Shown here piece by piece: positions 1 through 7,693 of a DNA stretch of 48,280 nt. The DNA is from Halanaerobiales bacterium (lineage in GTDB: Bacteria > Bacillota > Halanaerobiia > Halanaerobiales > DTU029). Positions within the stretch are counted from its first letter, which is position 1; each line of letters opens with the position of its first letter. Position numbers and translations under genes: made by a program. The stretch spans positions 1 through 48,280 of the forward strand of contig JANWJZ010000067.1 of the NCBI GenBank assembly GCA_025451675.1, written 5' to 3'. The notes beneath the pieces were generated by a model. The model saw only the letters and a program-made list of their open reading frames with translations, was not told where the DNA came from and ran no database searches.

Positions 1-554
1 ATCAATTTTTTATGATTTTTTTCTACAAACTCAAAGATCTTTTTTTCATTAATAATTTGACGTTGTAATTCCAGATTCATTAAAAGAACCCCGGAATTAT
101 AATAGGCGTCAATATCGTAAGGCATCAATCTGATCCGGTTTATTTCTTTCACAGCAATCAGATCATGATAGGCAGCCGCATATAAATAGTCGGTTAAATC
201 TTTCTCATAAAGCTCCCTGAGGGGATTGATGACAAGGATATCAGGGTCCAGATAGAGAATCCTTTCCATATCCCGTGGCAAAAATTTAAAGGCCAATAAA
301 CGGTAATACATAGCTTTGGTATAATGGAGGAGGGTTGGTGCGTCCTTGAAATATTTATCATCAATATAGATTTCCTCCAGCTTATGGCCATCTCTGGCAA
401 TATATTCTTCCAGATCTTTTATTTCCTCATCTGTAATTGATGAATGTATTAAATATATAGTGAATTCTTCCTCCTTATTATTATAGAACATGGATTTTAA
501 CATTACTTTCAAAGGCAATATATAATTGGAATCAAGGGTCACCAGTATATTCAT
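1..554 (-). CDS. Family 8 glycosyltransferase (partial, C-terminus beyond window)
   Basis: The frame read from an ATG at 554 stays open to the window edge (184 codons). The N-terminus (MNILVTLDSNYILPLKVMLKS) is the usual GT8 nucleotide-binding opening. A DxD motif in the context YLDPDILV lies near residues 103-105 and would bind Mn2+ and the sugar nucleotide. An YNSGVLLMN motif follows near residue 150. The family transfers a sugar from UDP- or similar donors, often to envelope glycans or LPS-like cores; acceptor and sugar cannot be read from sequence. It lies 44 bp downstream of ftsH on the same strand with no hairpin between, so it may be cotranscribed with marR-ftsH. The start has GGGAG about 12 bases upstream, which is not ideal. 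Confidence 0.85.
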   Translation of the reverse strand, partial: MNILVTLDSNYILPLKVMLKSMFYNNKEEEFTIYLIHSSITDEEIKDLEEYIARDGHKLEEIYIDDKYFKDAPTLLHYTKAMYYRLLAFKFLPRDMERILYLDPDILVINPLRELYEKDLTDYLYAAAYHDLIAVKEINRIRLMPYDIDAYYNSGVLLMNLELQRQIINEKKIFEFVEKNHKKL

Positions 555-598
555 ACGTCTTTCATCACTCCCGTTTTATTCTATAATATAAGGCCTCT

Positions 599-2413
599 TT
601 AACTATTTAATATCTTCATAAATTCCTCTCCAGTGATGGTTTCTTTCTCCAGTAAATATTTGGCCAGTTCATGGAGTTTATCCATATTTTCCTCCAGTAT
701 ATTACAGGCCTGTTGATATGAGCTCTTTAATATCCTCTCAACCACTGTATCTATTCTGGCTGCTGTCTCCGAAGAAACCAGGAGGGAAGTATCCCCGCCT
801 AAATACTGATTATTCATTGTCTCCAGGGCCATCATGCCGAATTCCTCGCTCATACCAAACCTGGTAACCATATCTCTGGCCAGCCTGGTTGCCTTTTCAA
901 TATCATTGGCAGCACCGGTAGTAACTGTATTAAAGACCAGTTCCTCAGCGGCCCGGCCACCCATATAAGTGGAAATCATGGCCAGGATTTGTTCCCTGTT
1001 CATCAATACCCGGTCCCCTTCATCAATCTGCAGGGTATAACCCAGCGCCCCTGAGGTCCTGGGGATGATGGTTATCTTATGCACCGGTGCACTATGTTTC
1101 AATTTTGCGGCAACCAGGGCATGTCCAATCTCATGATAGGCAATGGTCAATTTATCTTTCATGGATATTACCGCATTTTTCCGCTGGTAACCGGCTATAA
1201 CCACTTCAATGGATTCTTCCAGGTCCTCCTGGGTAACATATTTCCTGCCCATCCTGACTGCCCGTAGGGCACCCTCATTGATAATATTGGCCAGATCCGC
1301 CCCGGAAGCTCCGGAGGTAGCCCGGGCTATTGCTGTTAAATCTACATCATCAGCCAGCTTGACATTTCTGGCATGTAAGTTCAAGATGGCCTCCCTTCCG
1401 GCCAGGTCAGGCAGCTCCACCGGGACCCTCCTGTCAAAACGGCCTGGCCGCAGCAAGGCGGGATCCAGGGTCTCCGGACGGTTGGTGGCTGCCAGGATCA
1501 CTACTCCTGTATCACCCTCAAAACCATCCATCTCCGTTAGCAGCTGATTCAAGGTCTGTTCCCTCTCTTCATTACTACCTGGCCCGGAATTCCTCTTTTT
1601 GCCAATTGTATCTATTTCATCGATAAAAATAATACAGGGAGCCTTCTCTTTGGCCTGCTTAAATAAATCCCTGACTCTGGCTGCACCCATTCCCACGAAC
1701 ATCTCCACAAACTCAGAACCAGATATAGAAAAGAAAGGAACCTTAGATTCACCAGCTACGGCCTTGGCCAGCAAGGTCTTACCCGTTCCCGGCGGGCCAA
1801 CCAGCAAGACGCCCTTAGGCACTTTCGCCCCTATTTCCTTGTATTTCTCAGGTTCATTGAGAAAACCTACCACTTCGGCCAGGGCTTCCTTTGCCTCCTC
1901 CTGTCCGGCTACATCAGCAAAGGTTTTACCGGTTTCAGCCTCTATATAAATCCTGGCATTACTTTTTCCAAAAGACATGGCATTTCCTATACCGCCAATT
2001 TTACCCTGTAACCTTCTGGCAAAGAATTGGCCCAGGCCTATAAAAATAAACATGGGCAAAATCCAGTATAAGAGGAAATCCAGAAGTGGTGAATTCTCCC
2101 TGGGAATCAGTTTATTAAAGACCACATTGGCCTCATAAAGGCGGTTAACCAGATCCGGGTCCTCCATACGGCCGGTTATATAGATGCTTTCCCTGCCATT
2201 CTCATTCCTGACTACAAAGACTATCTGTTCATCCTGAACCTCTACCCTGCTGACCCTTCCTGTTTCAAGCTCTTTCAGGAATCTCCCGTAATCTACCTGG
2301 GTTATATGCCTTTTTAATAAAGCAGGAAAAACGTAAGTATTCAATAACAAAACAATAAACAATACAGTAATTAAATAATAAATAAGCGGTTTCCTGGGAT
2401 TTTTTATATCCAT
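599..2413 (-). CDS. ftsH: ATP-dependent zinc metalloprotease FtsH
   Basis: 604 residues, membrane-anchored AAA+ protease that extracts and degrades membrane and regulatory proteins. Two N-terminal membrane segments (about 10-32 and 108-130) flank a small extracytoplasmic domain. Walker A GPPGTGKT is at 206-213, Walker B IIFIDE at 261-266, and the second region of homology at about 309-329 (ATNRPETLDPALLRPGRFDRR). The zinc-binding HEIGH is at 427-431, with the third ligand region in GAANDIEKAT. The C-terminal tail is short. It sits 32 bp behind a marR gene and is probably cotranscribed with it. That is not the usual Firmicute tilS-hpt-ftsH context, so this may be an accessory FtsH paralogue; whether another copy exists cannot be seen here. 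Confidence 0.95.
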   Translation of the reverse strand: MDIKNPRKPLIYYLITVLFIVLLLNTYVFPALLKRHITQVDYGRFLKELETGRVSRVEVQDEQIVFVVRNENGRESIYITGRMEDPDLVNRLYEANVVFNKLIPRENSPLLDFLLYWILPMFIFIGLGQFFARRLQGKIGGIGNAMSFGKSNARIYIEAETGKTFADVAGQEEAKEALAEVVGFLNEPEKYKEIGAKVPKGVLLVGPPGTGKTLLAKAVAGESKVPFFSISGSEFVEMFVGMGAARVRDLFKQAKEKAPCIIFIDEIDTIGKKRNSGPGSNEEREQTLNQLLTEMDGFEGDTGVVILAATNRPETLDPALLRPGRFDRRVPVELPDLAGREAILNLHARNVKLADDVDLTAIARATSGASGADLANIINEGALRAVRMGRKYVTQEDLEESIEVVIAGYQRKNAVISMKDKLTIAYHEIGHALVAAKLKHSAPVHKITIIPRTSGALGYTLQIDEGDRVLMNREQILAMISTYMGGRAAEELVFNTVTTGAANDIEKATRLARDMVTRFGMSEEFGMMALETMNNQYLGGDTSLLVSSETAARIDTVVERILKSSYQQACNILEENMDKLHELAKYLLEKETITGEEFMKILNS

Positions 2414-2445
2414 ATATCACTACTCCTTTAGCCTGAATATCCTCA

Positions 2446-2895
2446 TTATTGATTTAAAGAAACAATCCTTTCCAGTATTTTGTTTAACTTATCCAGTCCA
2501 CGGATGATTTCATAAAATGCTTCTTCTCCCTCTCTGGAAAATTCCCGGGAGATGAGTTCATTAAGCTTCCCATTAATCTTCAATAAAATTTCCCTGCCTT
2601 TTTCCGTCAAATCTACCTGGACTACCCGCTCATCTTCTTTATCCCTGAATCTATACAAATAACCCATTTTCTCCAGTTTTTTACACATAGCTGATACATT
2701 AGCCCCGGCAGCATTAATGCTCTCAGCCAGATTTCCAATAGATAATCTGCCAAAATGAAATAATTCCATTAATATCCTTCCCTGTAACATGGTTAAACCA
2801 TATTCGGCAAAAACCGGATTAAAGGATTTATTGGTATTTTCATTTATTTTTCTGGTATATTCAAGGATGGCATATTTAAAATCACTTATATTCAT
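2446..2895 (-). CDS. MarR family transcriptional regulator
   Basis: 149 residues with the MarR winged-helix fold: an N-terminal dimerisation helix, helix-turn-helix around residues 45-75 (RLSIGNLAESINAAGANVSA), the wing with a DKEDERVVQVDLTEKGREIL segment, and a C-terminal dimerisation helix. MarR proteins are dimeric repressors, usually released by small ligands or oxidation. The gene is first in a probable marR-ftsH unit; TTGACA-N17-TAATAT lies upstream at 2941-2969. The start ATG has GGGGG seven bases upstream. No single cysteine stands out as a redox switch. The ligand is unknown; control of the adjacent ftsH is inferred from position only. Confidence 0.9.
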   Translation of the reverse strand: MNISDFKYAILEYTRKINENTNKSFNPVFAEYGLTMLQGRILMELFHFGRLSIGNLAESINAAGANVSAMCKKLEKMGYLYRFRDKEDERVVQVDLTEKGREILLKINGKLNELISREFSREGEEAFYEIIRGLDKLNKILERIVSLNQ

Positions 2896-2940
2896 AGGCT
2901 ACCCCCGTGAAACGGATTAAAAATTATCTATTATGTATAT

Positions 2941-2969
2941 ATATTATGATAAATAAATATAATTGTCAA
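2941..2969 (-). promoter_or_regulatory. Sigma-A promoter of marR-ftsH
   Basis: On the minus strand TTGACA (2964-2969) and TAATAT (2941-2946) are separated by 17 bp, upstream of the marR start at 2895. The downstream leader is extremely A+T-rich with several overlapping AT dyads, so an operator may be present but no single one can be picked. Confidence 0.6.
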
Positions 2970-2995
2970 TTAAAGATATATTAAATCCTAAAAAT

Positions 2996-3679
2996 CTATT
3001 TATTTCGCAGCAAGATCTCCCTTTGCCCCTGCAGGGAAATGATGTTTTCCTTTTCCAATTCAGACAATTTCCTGCTCAAGGTCTCCTGGCTTAAACCGAT
3101 AAGATTGGCCAGTCCCTGCCTGTTCAGGGGTAATTTAATCAATATACCTTCACTACTCTCCTCTCCGCTTTCCCGGGCCAGATCCAGAAGCAACCGCATG
3201 GTCTTTTCCCGGGCATCCTCCAGGGCCAGGGAAATCAGCTTCTGCTCTGTCTCATTAAGACGGTCAGTAATGGAAGCCAGTAAATTAAAGGATAATTCCG
3301 TATCAGTCCTGATCAGGTTTTCCAGTTCCTCCTTTCTGAGCATACAGATATTACAATCGGTCACTGCCTCAGCGCTGCTGCCATGTTTTGCGTCCCTGAA
3401 GAGGATTAATTCCCCAAAAAAATCCCCGCTCTTTAAAAGACGTAAAATATACTCTCCTCCATCTTTACCGGTGGTAAATAATTTTACCAGGCCTGATTCA
3501 ATAATATAGATAAACTCATCAGGCTCATCCTCCAGGTAAATAATCTCACCCCTCCTGTATTCTCTCTGCTGGATCAACCTCTCCAACCTGGCAACTTTAT
3601 CTTCATCCAGTCCGGCAAATATGGGTACTTTATAAATACAACTATCTCCATGACAATGCCTATGTTTACAGGAGGCCAT
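2996..3679 (-). CDS. Crp/Fnr family regulator with FNR-like cysteines
   Basis: 227 residues. A cyclic-nucleotide-binding-fold sensor domain (about 20-140) is followed by a dimerisation helix and a C-terminal winged helix (about 175-220). The recognition helix reads QETLSRKL with E199, S202 and R203, the same E-x-x-S-R pattern used by E. coli FNR to read TTGAT half-sites. The N-terminus has C4, C9 and C14 interleaved with H6, H8 and H10, and the sensor domain has C109 and C112. Three N-terminal plus one central cysteine is the ligand arrangement of the oxygen-labile [4Fe-4S] cluster of FNR, so redox or NO sensing is plausible. The gene stands alone, 100 bp from marR. Confidence 0.88.
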   Translation of the reverse strand: MASCKHRHCHGDSCIYKVPIFAGLDEDKVARLERLIQQREYRRGEIIYLEDEPDEFIYIIESGLVKLFTTGKDGGEYILRLLKSGDFFGELILFRDAKHGSSAEAVTDCNICMLRKEELENLIRTDTELSFNLLASITDRLNETEQKLISLALEDAREKTMRLLLDLARESGEESSEGILIKLPLNRQGLANLIGLSQETLSRKLSELEKENIISLQGQREILLRNK

Positions 3680-3800
3680 ACAATCATTCCTTTCTTTGAT
3701 AAAAATTCTCCTCTTATTTTACAATTCGGCATAAATTACTTATAGCCTTTTATAATCACCCTGATTCTGCCAACATATCTATACCGAATTGAAATAAAAA

Positions 3801-3823
3801 TCTCTGCTTACAGCAAGCAGAGA
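3801..3823 (-). terminator. Rho-independent terminator after yfcE
   Basis: Perfect 9-bp stem (TCTCTGCTT / AAGCAGAGA) with a 5-base loop. On the minus strand it is followed by TTTTTATTTC. It lies 37 bp past the stop of the phosphodiesterase gene. Confidence 0.85.
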
Positions 3824-3859
3824 TATCCTTTCTTTCAGCTTATTTATCCAAATATATAA

Positions 3860-4420
3860 TTATCTCTCTAAAGAATATAAGGTCTCACCAGTGTCAAGAT
3901 TAAAAATCCTGATTTCACTGTCATCGATTATAGCCATGCTAGGAACAGCCGGTTCCTGTTTTGGTAAGGAGATACTGCCCGGATTAAGTAGAATCACATT
4001 ATCCCTTTCCTCAAGAAGTGGAAGGTGGGTATGGCCGAAAATCAGGAGGCCAGCCCCAAAGCTGCGGGCAAAAGCAAGCCTCTCCTCAATAGTCTCATGC
4101 TGATGTCCATGATACAGGACAATCCGGAAACCATTATGTTCATAAACGGCATAACCAGGAAGCGGGTAAGGCAGCACCCAGTTATCTACCAGGGAATCGA
4201 CATTACCCTGTACAGCCAGCAAATTATAGCTTTTACCTACCGCTTCATTAATTCTCTCTGTCAGGGCAATGGTATTATAACCAGCCGGCAACGGGTTACG
4301 GGCACCATGATATAATATATCTCCCGCATGCAGGACCATATCCGTTCCTGCAAAATATTTTTCCGCCTTTTCCCAGGCTGCAAGGCTGCCGTGGGAATCA
4401 CTGATTACCGCAATTTTCAT
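3860..4420 (-). CDS. yfcE: YfcE/MJ0936-type metallophosphoesterase
   Basis: 186 residues, the usual size of small calcineurin-like phosphodiesterases of the YfcE/MJ0936 type. The metal-binding motifs appear in order: DSHG (8-11), HAGDI, QGNVDS, GHQHE and the final FGHTHLP. These enzymes hydrolyse phosphodiesters in vitro with Mn2+ or similar metals; the physiological substrate of the family is not settled. The protein lacks a signal peptide and should be cytosolic. It follows the beta-barrel gene by 71 bp with no clear hairpin between, so it could be the last gene of the tetR-ABC-lolA-like unit. A strong terminator follows. Confidence 0.9.
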   Translation of the reverse strand: MKIAVISDSHGSLAAWEKAEKYFAGTDMVLHAGDILYHGARNPLPAGYNTIALTERINEAVGKSYNLLAVQGNVDSLVDNWVLPYPLPGYAVYEHNGFRIVLYHGHQHETIEERLAFARSFGAGLLIFGHTHLPLLEERDNVILLNPGSISLPKQEPAVPSMAIIDDSEIRIFNLDTGETLYSLER

Positions 4421-4491
4421 TACATGACCTCCCTTATAATCTTATATTTATTTTAATTAATCATCATAATCATCTTAATCTGAGAAATATC

Positions 4492-5550
4492 TTAAAAGGA
4501 ATAAGAAAAACCTGTACTTAATGCCGTAAAGCCATCCTCCCCACCGGAGAAAAACTGCCCACTGAGAGTGAAATCAATGTTATTGGCCAGGGTATTGCGG
4601 TAGATAGGACTTATATAGATCCTGCTGCCATCTAAATTAAGCATGGTCATTAATGTTATCGAAGAAAAATCGTCCAGGGGGTAACCCAGACTGGCACATA
4701 AAAGGTCAAGCCTGTCCCCTTTGCCATTCATGAAATAAAAGGGTCCCAATACAGGAATAAGCCTGTTGCTGCCCAGTCCCAGGTATTCCAGCTGCATGGC
4801 CAGCCTGGTCTGATAGGAAAGTTCATAACTATAGTCTATCCCTAACAGGAAACTATTACTACTATCCAGGATTTCATCAAAATAATGGCCAAATGCGGCA
4901 TATATTCCCATATCTTTCAAGTCCCCTTTGATTGTCAGTCCGACTCTCTCCCGGGGAAAGAATGGATTTCTCAGTGAATGGGGTTCCTGGACATAATTCA
5001 CAGTCAGATCATAACCCTCAACACCAAACCTGCCCCTGACTCCAAATTTCATTTTATTGAAATCTGTTGAAAAGCCGCCTGGATAGGAAGTCACAATGCT
5101 AAAGCCGGAATTCCAGTTCAATGGTACATATAACTCCAGGGCATCAGTATATTTGCCGGAACTTTCTCTATCCGCAATAACGGAACCGGGAGTAAAATCA
5201 ACCGGATTAAGTAATGAGCCGAAAGACCAGGAAACCGGCTGCCGCCCAACGGTCAAGAGAAAATCGTCGAATCTATGCCTGAGATAAAGTTTTCGGGTTA
5301 GATAGGAAGGGTTCCTATCTTCCAGCAAATCCAGCAGAGGATCAGTAACTGTAAAGGAATATTGGAGCTCACTGCCGGCTATTTCCAGCAGATATAAATC
5401 TATATTCAGTATGTCATTAAAATCAGTTCTGTAATCCCCATCATACCAGGTAGCACTTGCATTGATGTTGTAATCTCCACTGGCTTCAATGGCTAAGACA
5501 ACCTGACCGGCAATTATAAATATCATAAATAAAAACAGATATTTGCGCAT
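4492..5550 (-). CDS. Predicted outer-membrane beta-barrel protein (porin-like)
   Basis: 352 residues from ATG 5550, chosen because GAGGTG lies six bases upstream (the longer frame opens with GTG). Residues 1-21 are a typical signal peptide ending VVLA. The mature part is dominated by alternating polar/aromatic strands separated by short turns (LYLRHRFDDFLLTVGRQPVSWSFG, GFSIVTSYPGGF, YQTRLAMQLEYLGLG) and ends in TGFSYSF. A terminal phenylalanine preceded by alternating aromatic and hydrophobic residues is the beta-barrel assembly signal of outer-membrane proteins. There are no cytoplasmic-type domains. It is 58 bp downstream of the LolA-like gene in the ABC module. Function is not recognised; a role as the outer-membrane partner or cargo of that module is inference. 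Confidence 0.75.
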   Translation of the reverse strand: MRKYLFLFMIFIIAGQVVLAIEASGDYNINASATWYDGDYRTDFNDILNIDLYLLEIAGSELQYSFTVTDPLLDLLEDRNPSYLTRKLYLRHRFDDFLLTVGRQPVSWSFGSLLNPVDFTPGSVIADRESSGKYTDALELYVPLNWNSGFSIVTSYPGGFSTDFNKMKFGVRGRFGVEGYDLTVNYVQEPHSLRNPFFPRERVGLTIKGDLKDMGIYAAFGHYFDEILDSSNSFLLGIDYSYELSYQTRLAMQLEYLGLGSNRLIPVLGPFYFMNGKGDRLDLLCASLGYPLDDFSSITLMTMLNLDGSRIYISPIYRNTLANNIDFTLSGQFFSGGEDGFTALSTGFSYSF

Positions 5551-5608
5551 CAAATTCACCTCAACTTCATTTTTTCCACATACTTTGCCCGAAAATAATT
5601 ACTATCCT

Positions 5609-6346
5609 CTACCGGAGGTTTTCCAGGGTAAATACTCCTTCCGGTATGTCCGGATTAAACACAATCGATTTGAGAACAACCTCTGTACTGGTATCTCTCC
5701 TCAATTTATCTTCCATAACAGAGCGGACCGGATACCAGCGTCCCTCAATTTCCTCCAGTTCCAGCACTGTCAACACCTTTAGCAGTCTTCCGCTCCGGGC
5801 ATATAATTCTTCCTTTAAGCCTACAAAACGTTCCTTATCAATCCAGGTCTTCCTCCGGTAATAGGCCACCTCTTTCCCTTCCCGGGCTATACCCTCCAGG
5901 ACATAAGCAGGCCTTCCCCCTACTTCTTCTTCACCGATTATTTCAAAATGATATAAGTCTGTCAATTTATCCGATTCCAGCAAATCCTGATAGGAGAAAT
6001 CACTGCCCATCATCCCCTGATTGAGCATATGGCCAGAAATCCTGACTAAATCCTCAGCATCAGGGAAGAACATCCATAATTCCTCTCCTCTTTTCAAGAA
6101 CCTTGTTCCTCTATCCCGTGGGTTAGTAAACTCTACCAGGCTATTATCTTTAGCGGACAAAATCAGCATGCTTTTAACCATCTCTCTCCTGCCGCTCTTG
6201 ATGATCATCTCCATTTCCGCCCTGGCTGTCTCGATATATTCGTTATCATCCCTCTTCCTGATAATTTCTTCAGCAGTGAAGGCATAGGCCATGGCAGAAA
6301 GAACAAGGTTTAAAATAATTAAAAGAAACAATAGCTTTTTTCTCAT
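5609..6346 (-). CDS. LolA-like outer membrane lipoprotein-sorting protein
   Basis: 245 residues. A signal peptide (1-22, ending AMAYAF) precedes a domain resembling the LolA-like family annotated as outer membrane lipoprotein-sorting protein. The typical pattern is visible: AEEIIRKRDDNEY opening, SLVEFTNPRDRGTRFLKRGEELWMFFPDAEDLVRIS, GSDFSYQDLLE, EVAYYRRKTWIDKERFVGLKEELY and a C-terminal FNPDIPEGVFTLENL. The family forms a half-barrel that shields acyl chains while carrying lipids or lipoproteins through the periplasm. It lies between two FtsX-type permeases plus ATPase and a beta-barrel gene, the arrangement expected of a periplasmic carrier. ATG with GGGAG upstream. Confidence 0.85.
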   Translation of the reverse strand: MRKKLLFLLIILNLVLSAMAYAFTAEEIIRKRDDNEYIETARAEMEMIIKSGRREMVKSMLILSAKDNSLVEFTNPRDRGTRFLKRGEELWMFFPDAEDLVRISGHMLNQGMMGSDFSYQDLLESDKLTDLYHFEIIGEEEVGGRPAYVLEGIAREGKEVAYYRRKTWIDKERFVGLKEELYARSGRLLKVLTVLELEEIEGRWYPVRSVMEDKLRRDTSTEVVLKSIVFNPDIPEGVFTLENLR

Positions 6347-6425
6347 CCAATCAACTCCCGATAATTATTTATTCTGTTAAGAAAGGAATTCTCCTCTATT
6401 TAAGTTTTAGTTTAATATACCTTTT

Positions 6426-7682
6426 TTAAACATCCCGCATGGCCTCAGTCGGTTCCAGTTTGACTGCCCGCCGGGCCGGGACAAGGCAGGCCATGACAAC
6501 AATAACTGTACCCAGTATAAAGGCAAAGATGGTATTTTCCAGCGATGAAACTGGATAAATCATTGTATCAAGCAATATATCTGCATCCATCCCTGCCAGG
6601 GCCTGGCCGTAATCAAAACCTACTTTTCCCAAATAAGCAGTCAGGAAATAACCGGCCAGTGCCCCAAGCAAACTGCCAATCAGGCCCATGAAACCCCCTT
6701 CAATGAGGAAAAGGGACAGAATTTCTTTCTTTTCCAGTCCCAGGGCAGCCATCATCCCGATCTCCCTGGTCCTTTCTCTGATAATCATAATCATGGTATT
6801 GATGACAACAATACAGGATAATAGGACCAGGAATACATAAATGAAATTAAAAATAACTTCCGAGAGATCCATCAGAGGGATTAAATCACTGGTTTCCCGA
6901 TAACTTAAGGCCAGATAGTGTTCCCCCCCTTCCCGCTTTAAGAGCTCCCGTACCTCCGGTAAAACACCTGAAACCATCTCCCTTTCGGGAAGAAAGAGCA
7001 ATAATTCTGTTACCTGACCGTCCATCTCCAGAAATTTCTGGGCCTGATCCAGGGGAAGATAAAAGACCGCCTCATTGAGCAATTTCAATCCCGTCTCCAG
7101 CCTTCCTACAATCTCAAAGGTTACTCCTTTTAGCGAACCAAAGGCAGTATTAAATAGTATGGTTACCCTATCACCTACCCTGGCAGCAAGCTTTTCCAGT
7201 AAAGCCGTACCCATGACTATTTCCGGCCGTCCGGTCTGGACCATCCTGCCTTCCTTCAGGTAATCCCCAATATTTGTATATATTAGTTCTTTTTGCGGAT
7301 TTATCCCCCAGCCGCTCATCGTCACCAGCTCTTCCTCAGTGCTGACCAGGGCAGCAAATTTCAACCTTGGGAGTACCATTTCCACATTCTTGAGATTACC
7401 GAGCATCATTATCATTTCATCCAGATTGTCGCCATTAAAACCATCTACTGGATATTGCAGGGATAACAGGCGCTCCTTCTTCAGGTATTCCTGATCAATA
7501 ATCTTGATATGGCCGGAATTATACTGGATATGGTCAGCAAAAACTGAATCAATCATCCCTACCACTATACCTCTGGCAAATACAACGATCATAACCCCGA
7601 AAGCAATGGCTATAATTGATACAGTTGTCCTCATTTTACTGCGGAATAGATTTTTAAAGGCTATTTTCATTAAATATGTCAC
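6426..7682 (-). CDS. ABC transporter permease, FtsX/LolC-like (second)
   Basis: 418 residues, four membrane segments in the LolC/MacB arrangement. One N-terminal helix (about 19-40) follows the amphipathic KIAFKNLFRSKMRT start. A large extracytoplasmic domain (about 45-270) comes next. Three C-terminal helices follow, with the EIGMMAALGLEKKEILSLFL coupling segment between the first two. Such permeases are mechanotransmitters that release lipoproteins or lipids from the outer leaflet of the inner membrane rather than moving solutes through a channel. The GTG at 7682 follows GGGGGGAG and lies 11 bp after the first permease; an ATG at 7670 is the alternative. Confidence 0.9.
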   Translation of the reverse strand: MTYLMKIAFKNLFRSKMRTTVSIIAIAFGVMIVVFARGIVVGMIDSVFADHIQYNSGHIKIIDQEYLKKERLLSLQYPVDGFNGDNLDEMIMMLGNLKNVEMVLPRLKFAALVSTEEELVTMSGWGINPQKELIYTNIGDYLKEGRMVQTGRPEIVMGTALLEKLAARVGDRVTILFNTAFGSLKGVTFEIVGRLETGLKLLNEAVFYLPLDQAQKFLEMDGQVTELLLFLPEREMVSGVLPEVRELLKREGGEHYLALSYRETSDLIPLMDLSEVIFNFIYVFLVLLSCIVVINTMIMIIRERTREIGMMAALGLEKKEILSLFLIEGGFMGLIGSLLGALAGYFLTAYLGKVGFDYGQALAGMDADILLDTMIYPVSSLENTIFAFILGTVIVVMACLVPARRAVKLEPTEAMRDV

Positions 7683-7693
7683 TACTCTCCCCC

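Noticed and set aside
2900-2960. AT-rich dyads considered as a MarR operator
   Set aside because: Several overlapping imperfect dyads of nearly pure A+T; none is distinctive enough to claim.
3039-3509. 156-codon plus-strand frame opposite the Fnr-like gene
   Set aside because: Antisense shadow of a well-supported gene; Ser/Leu/Arg-rich low-complexity product.
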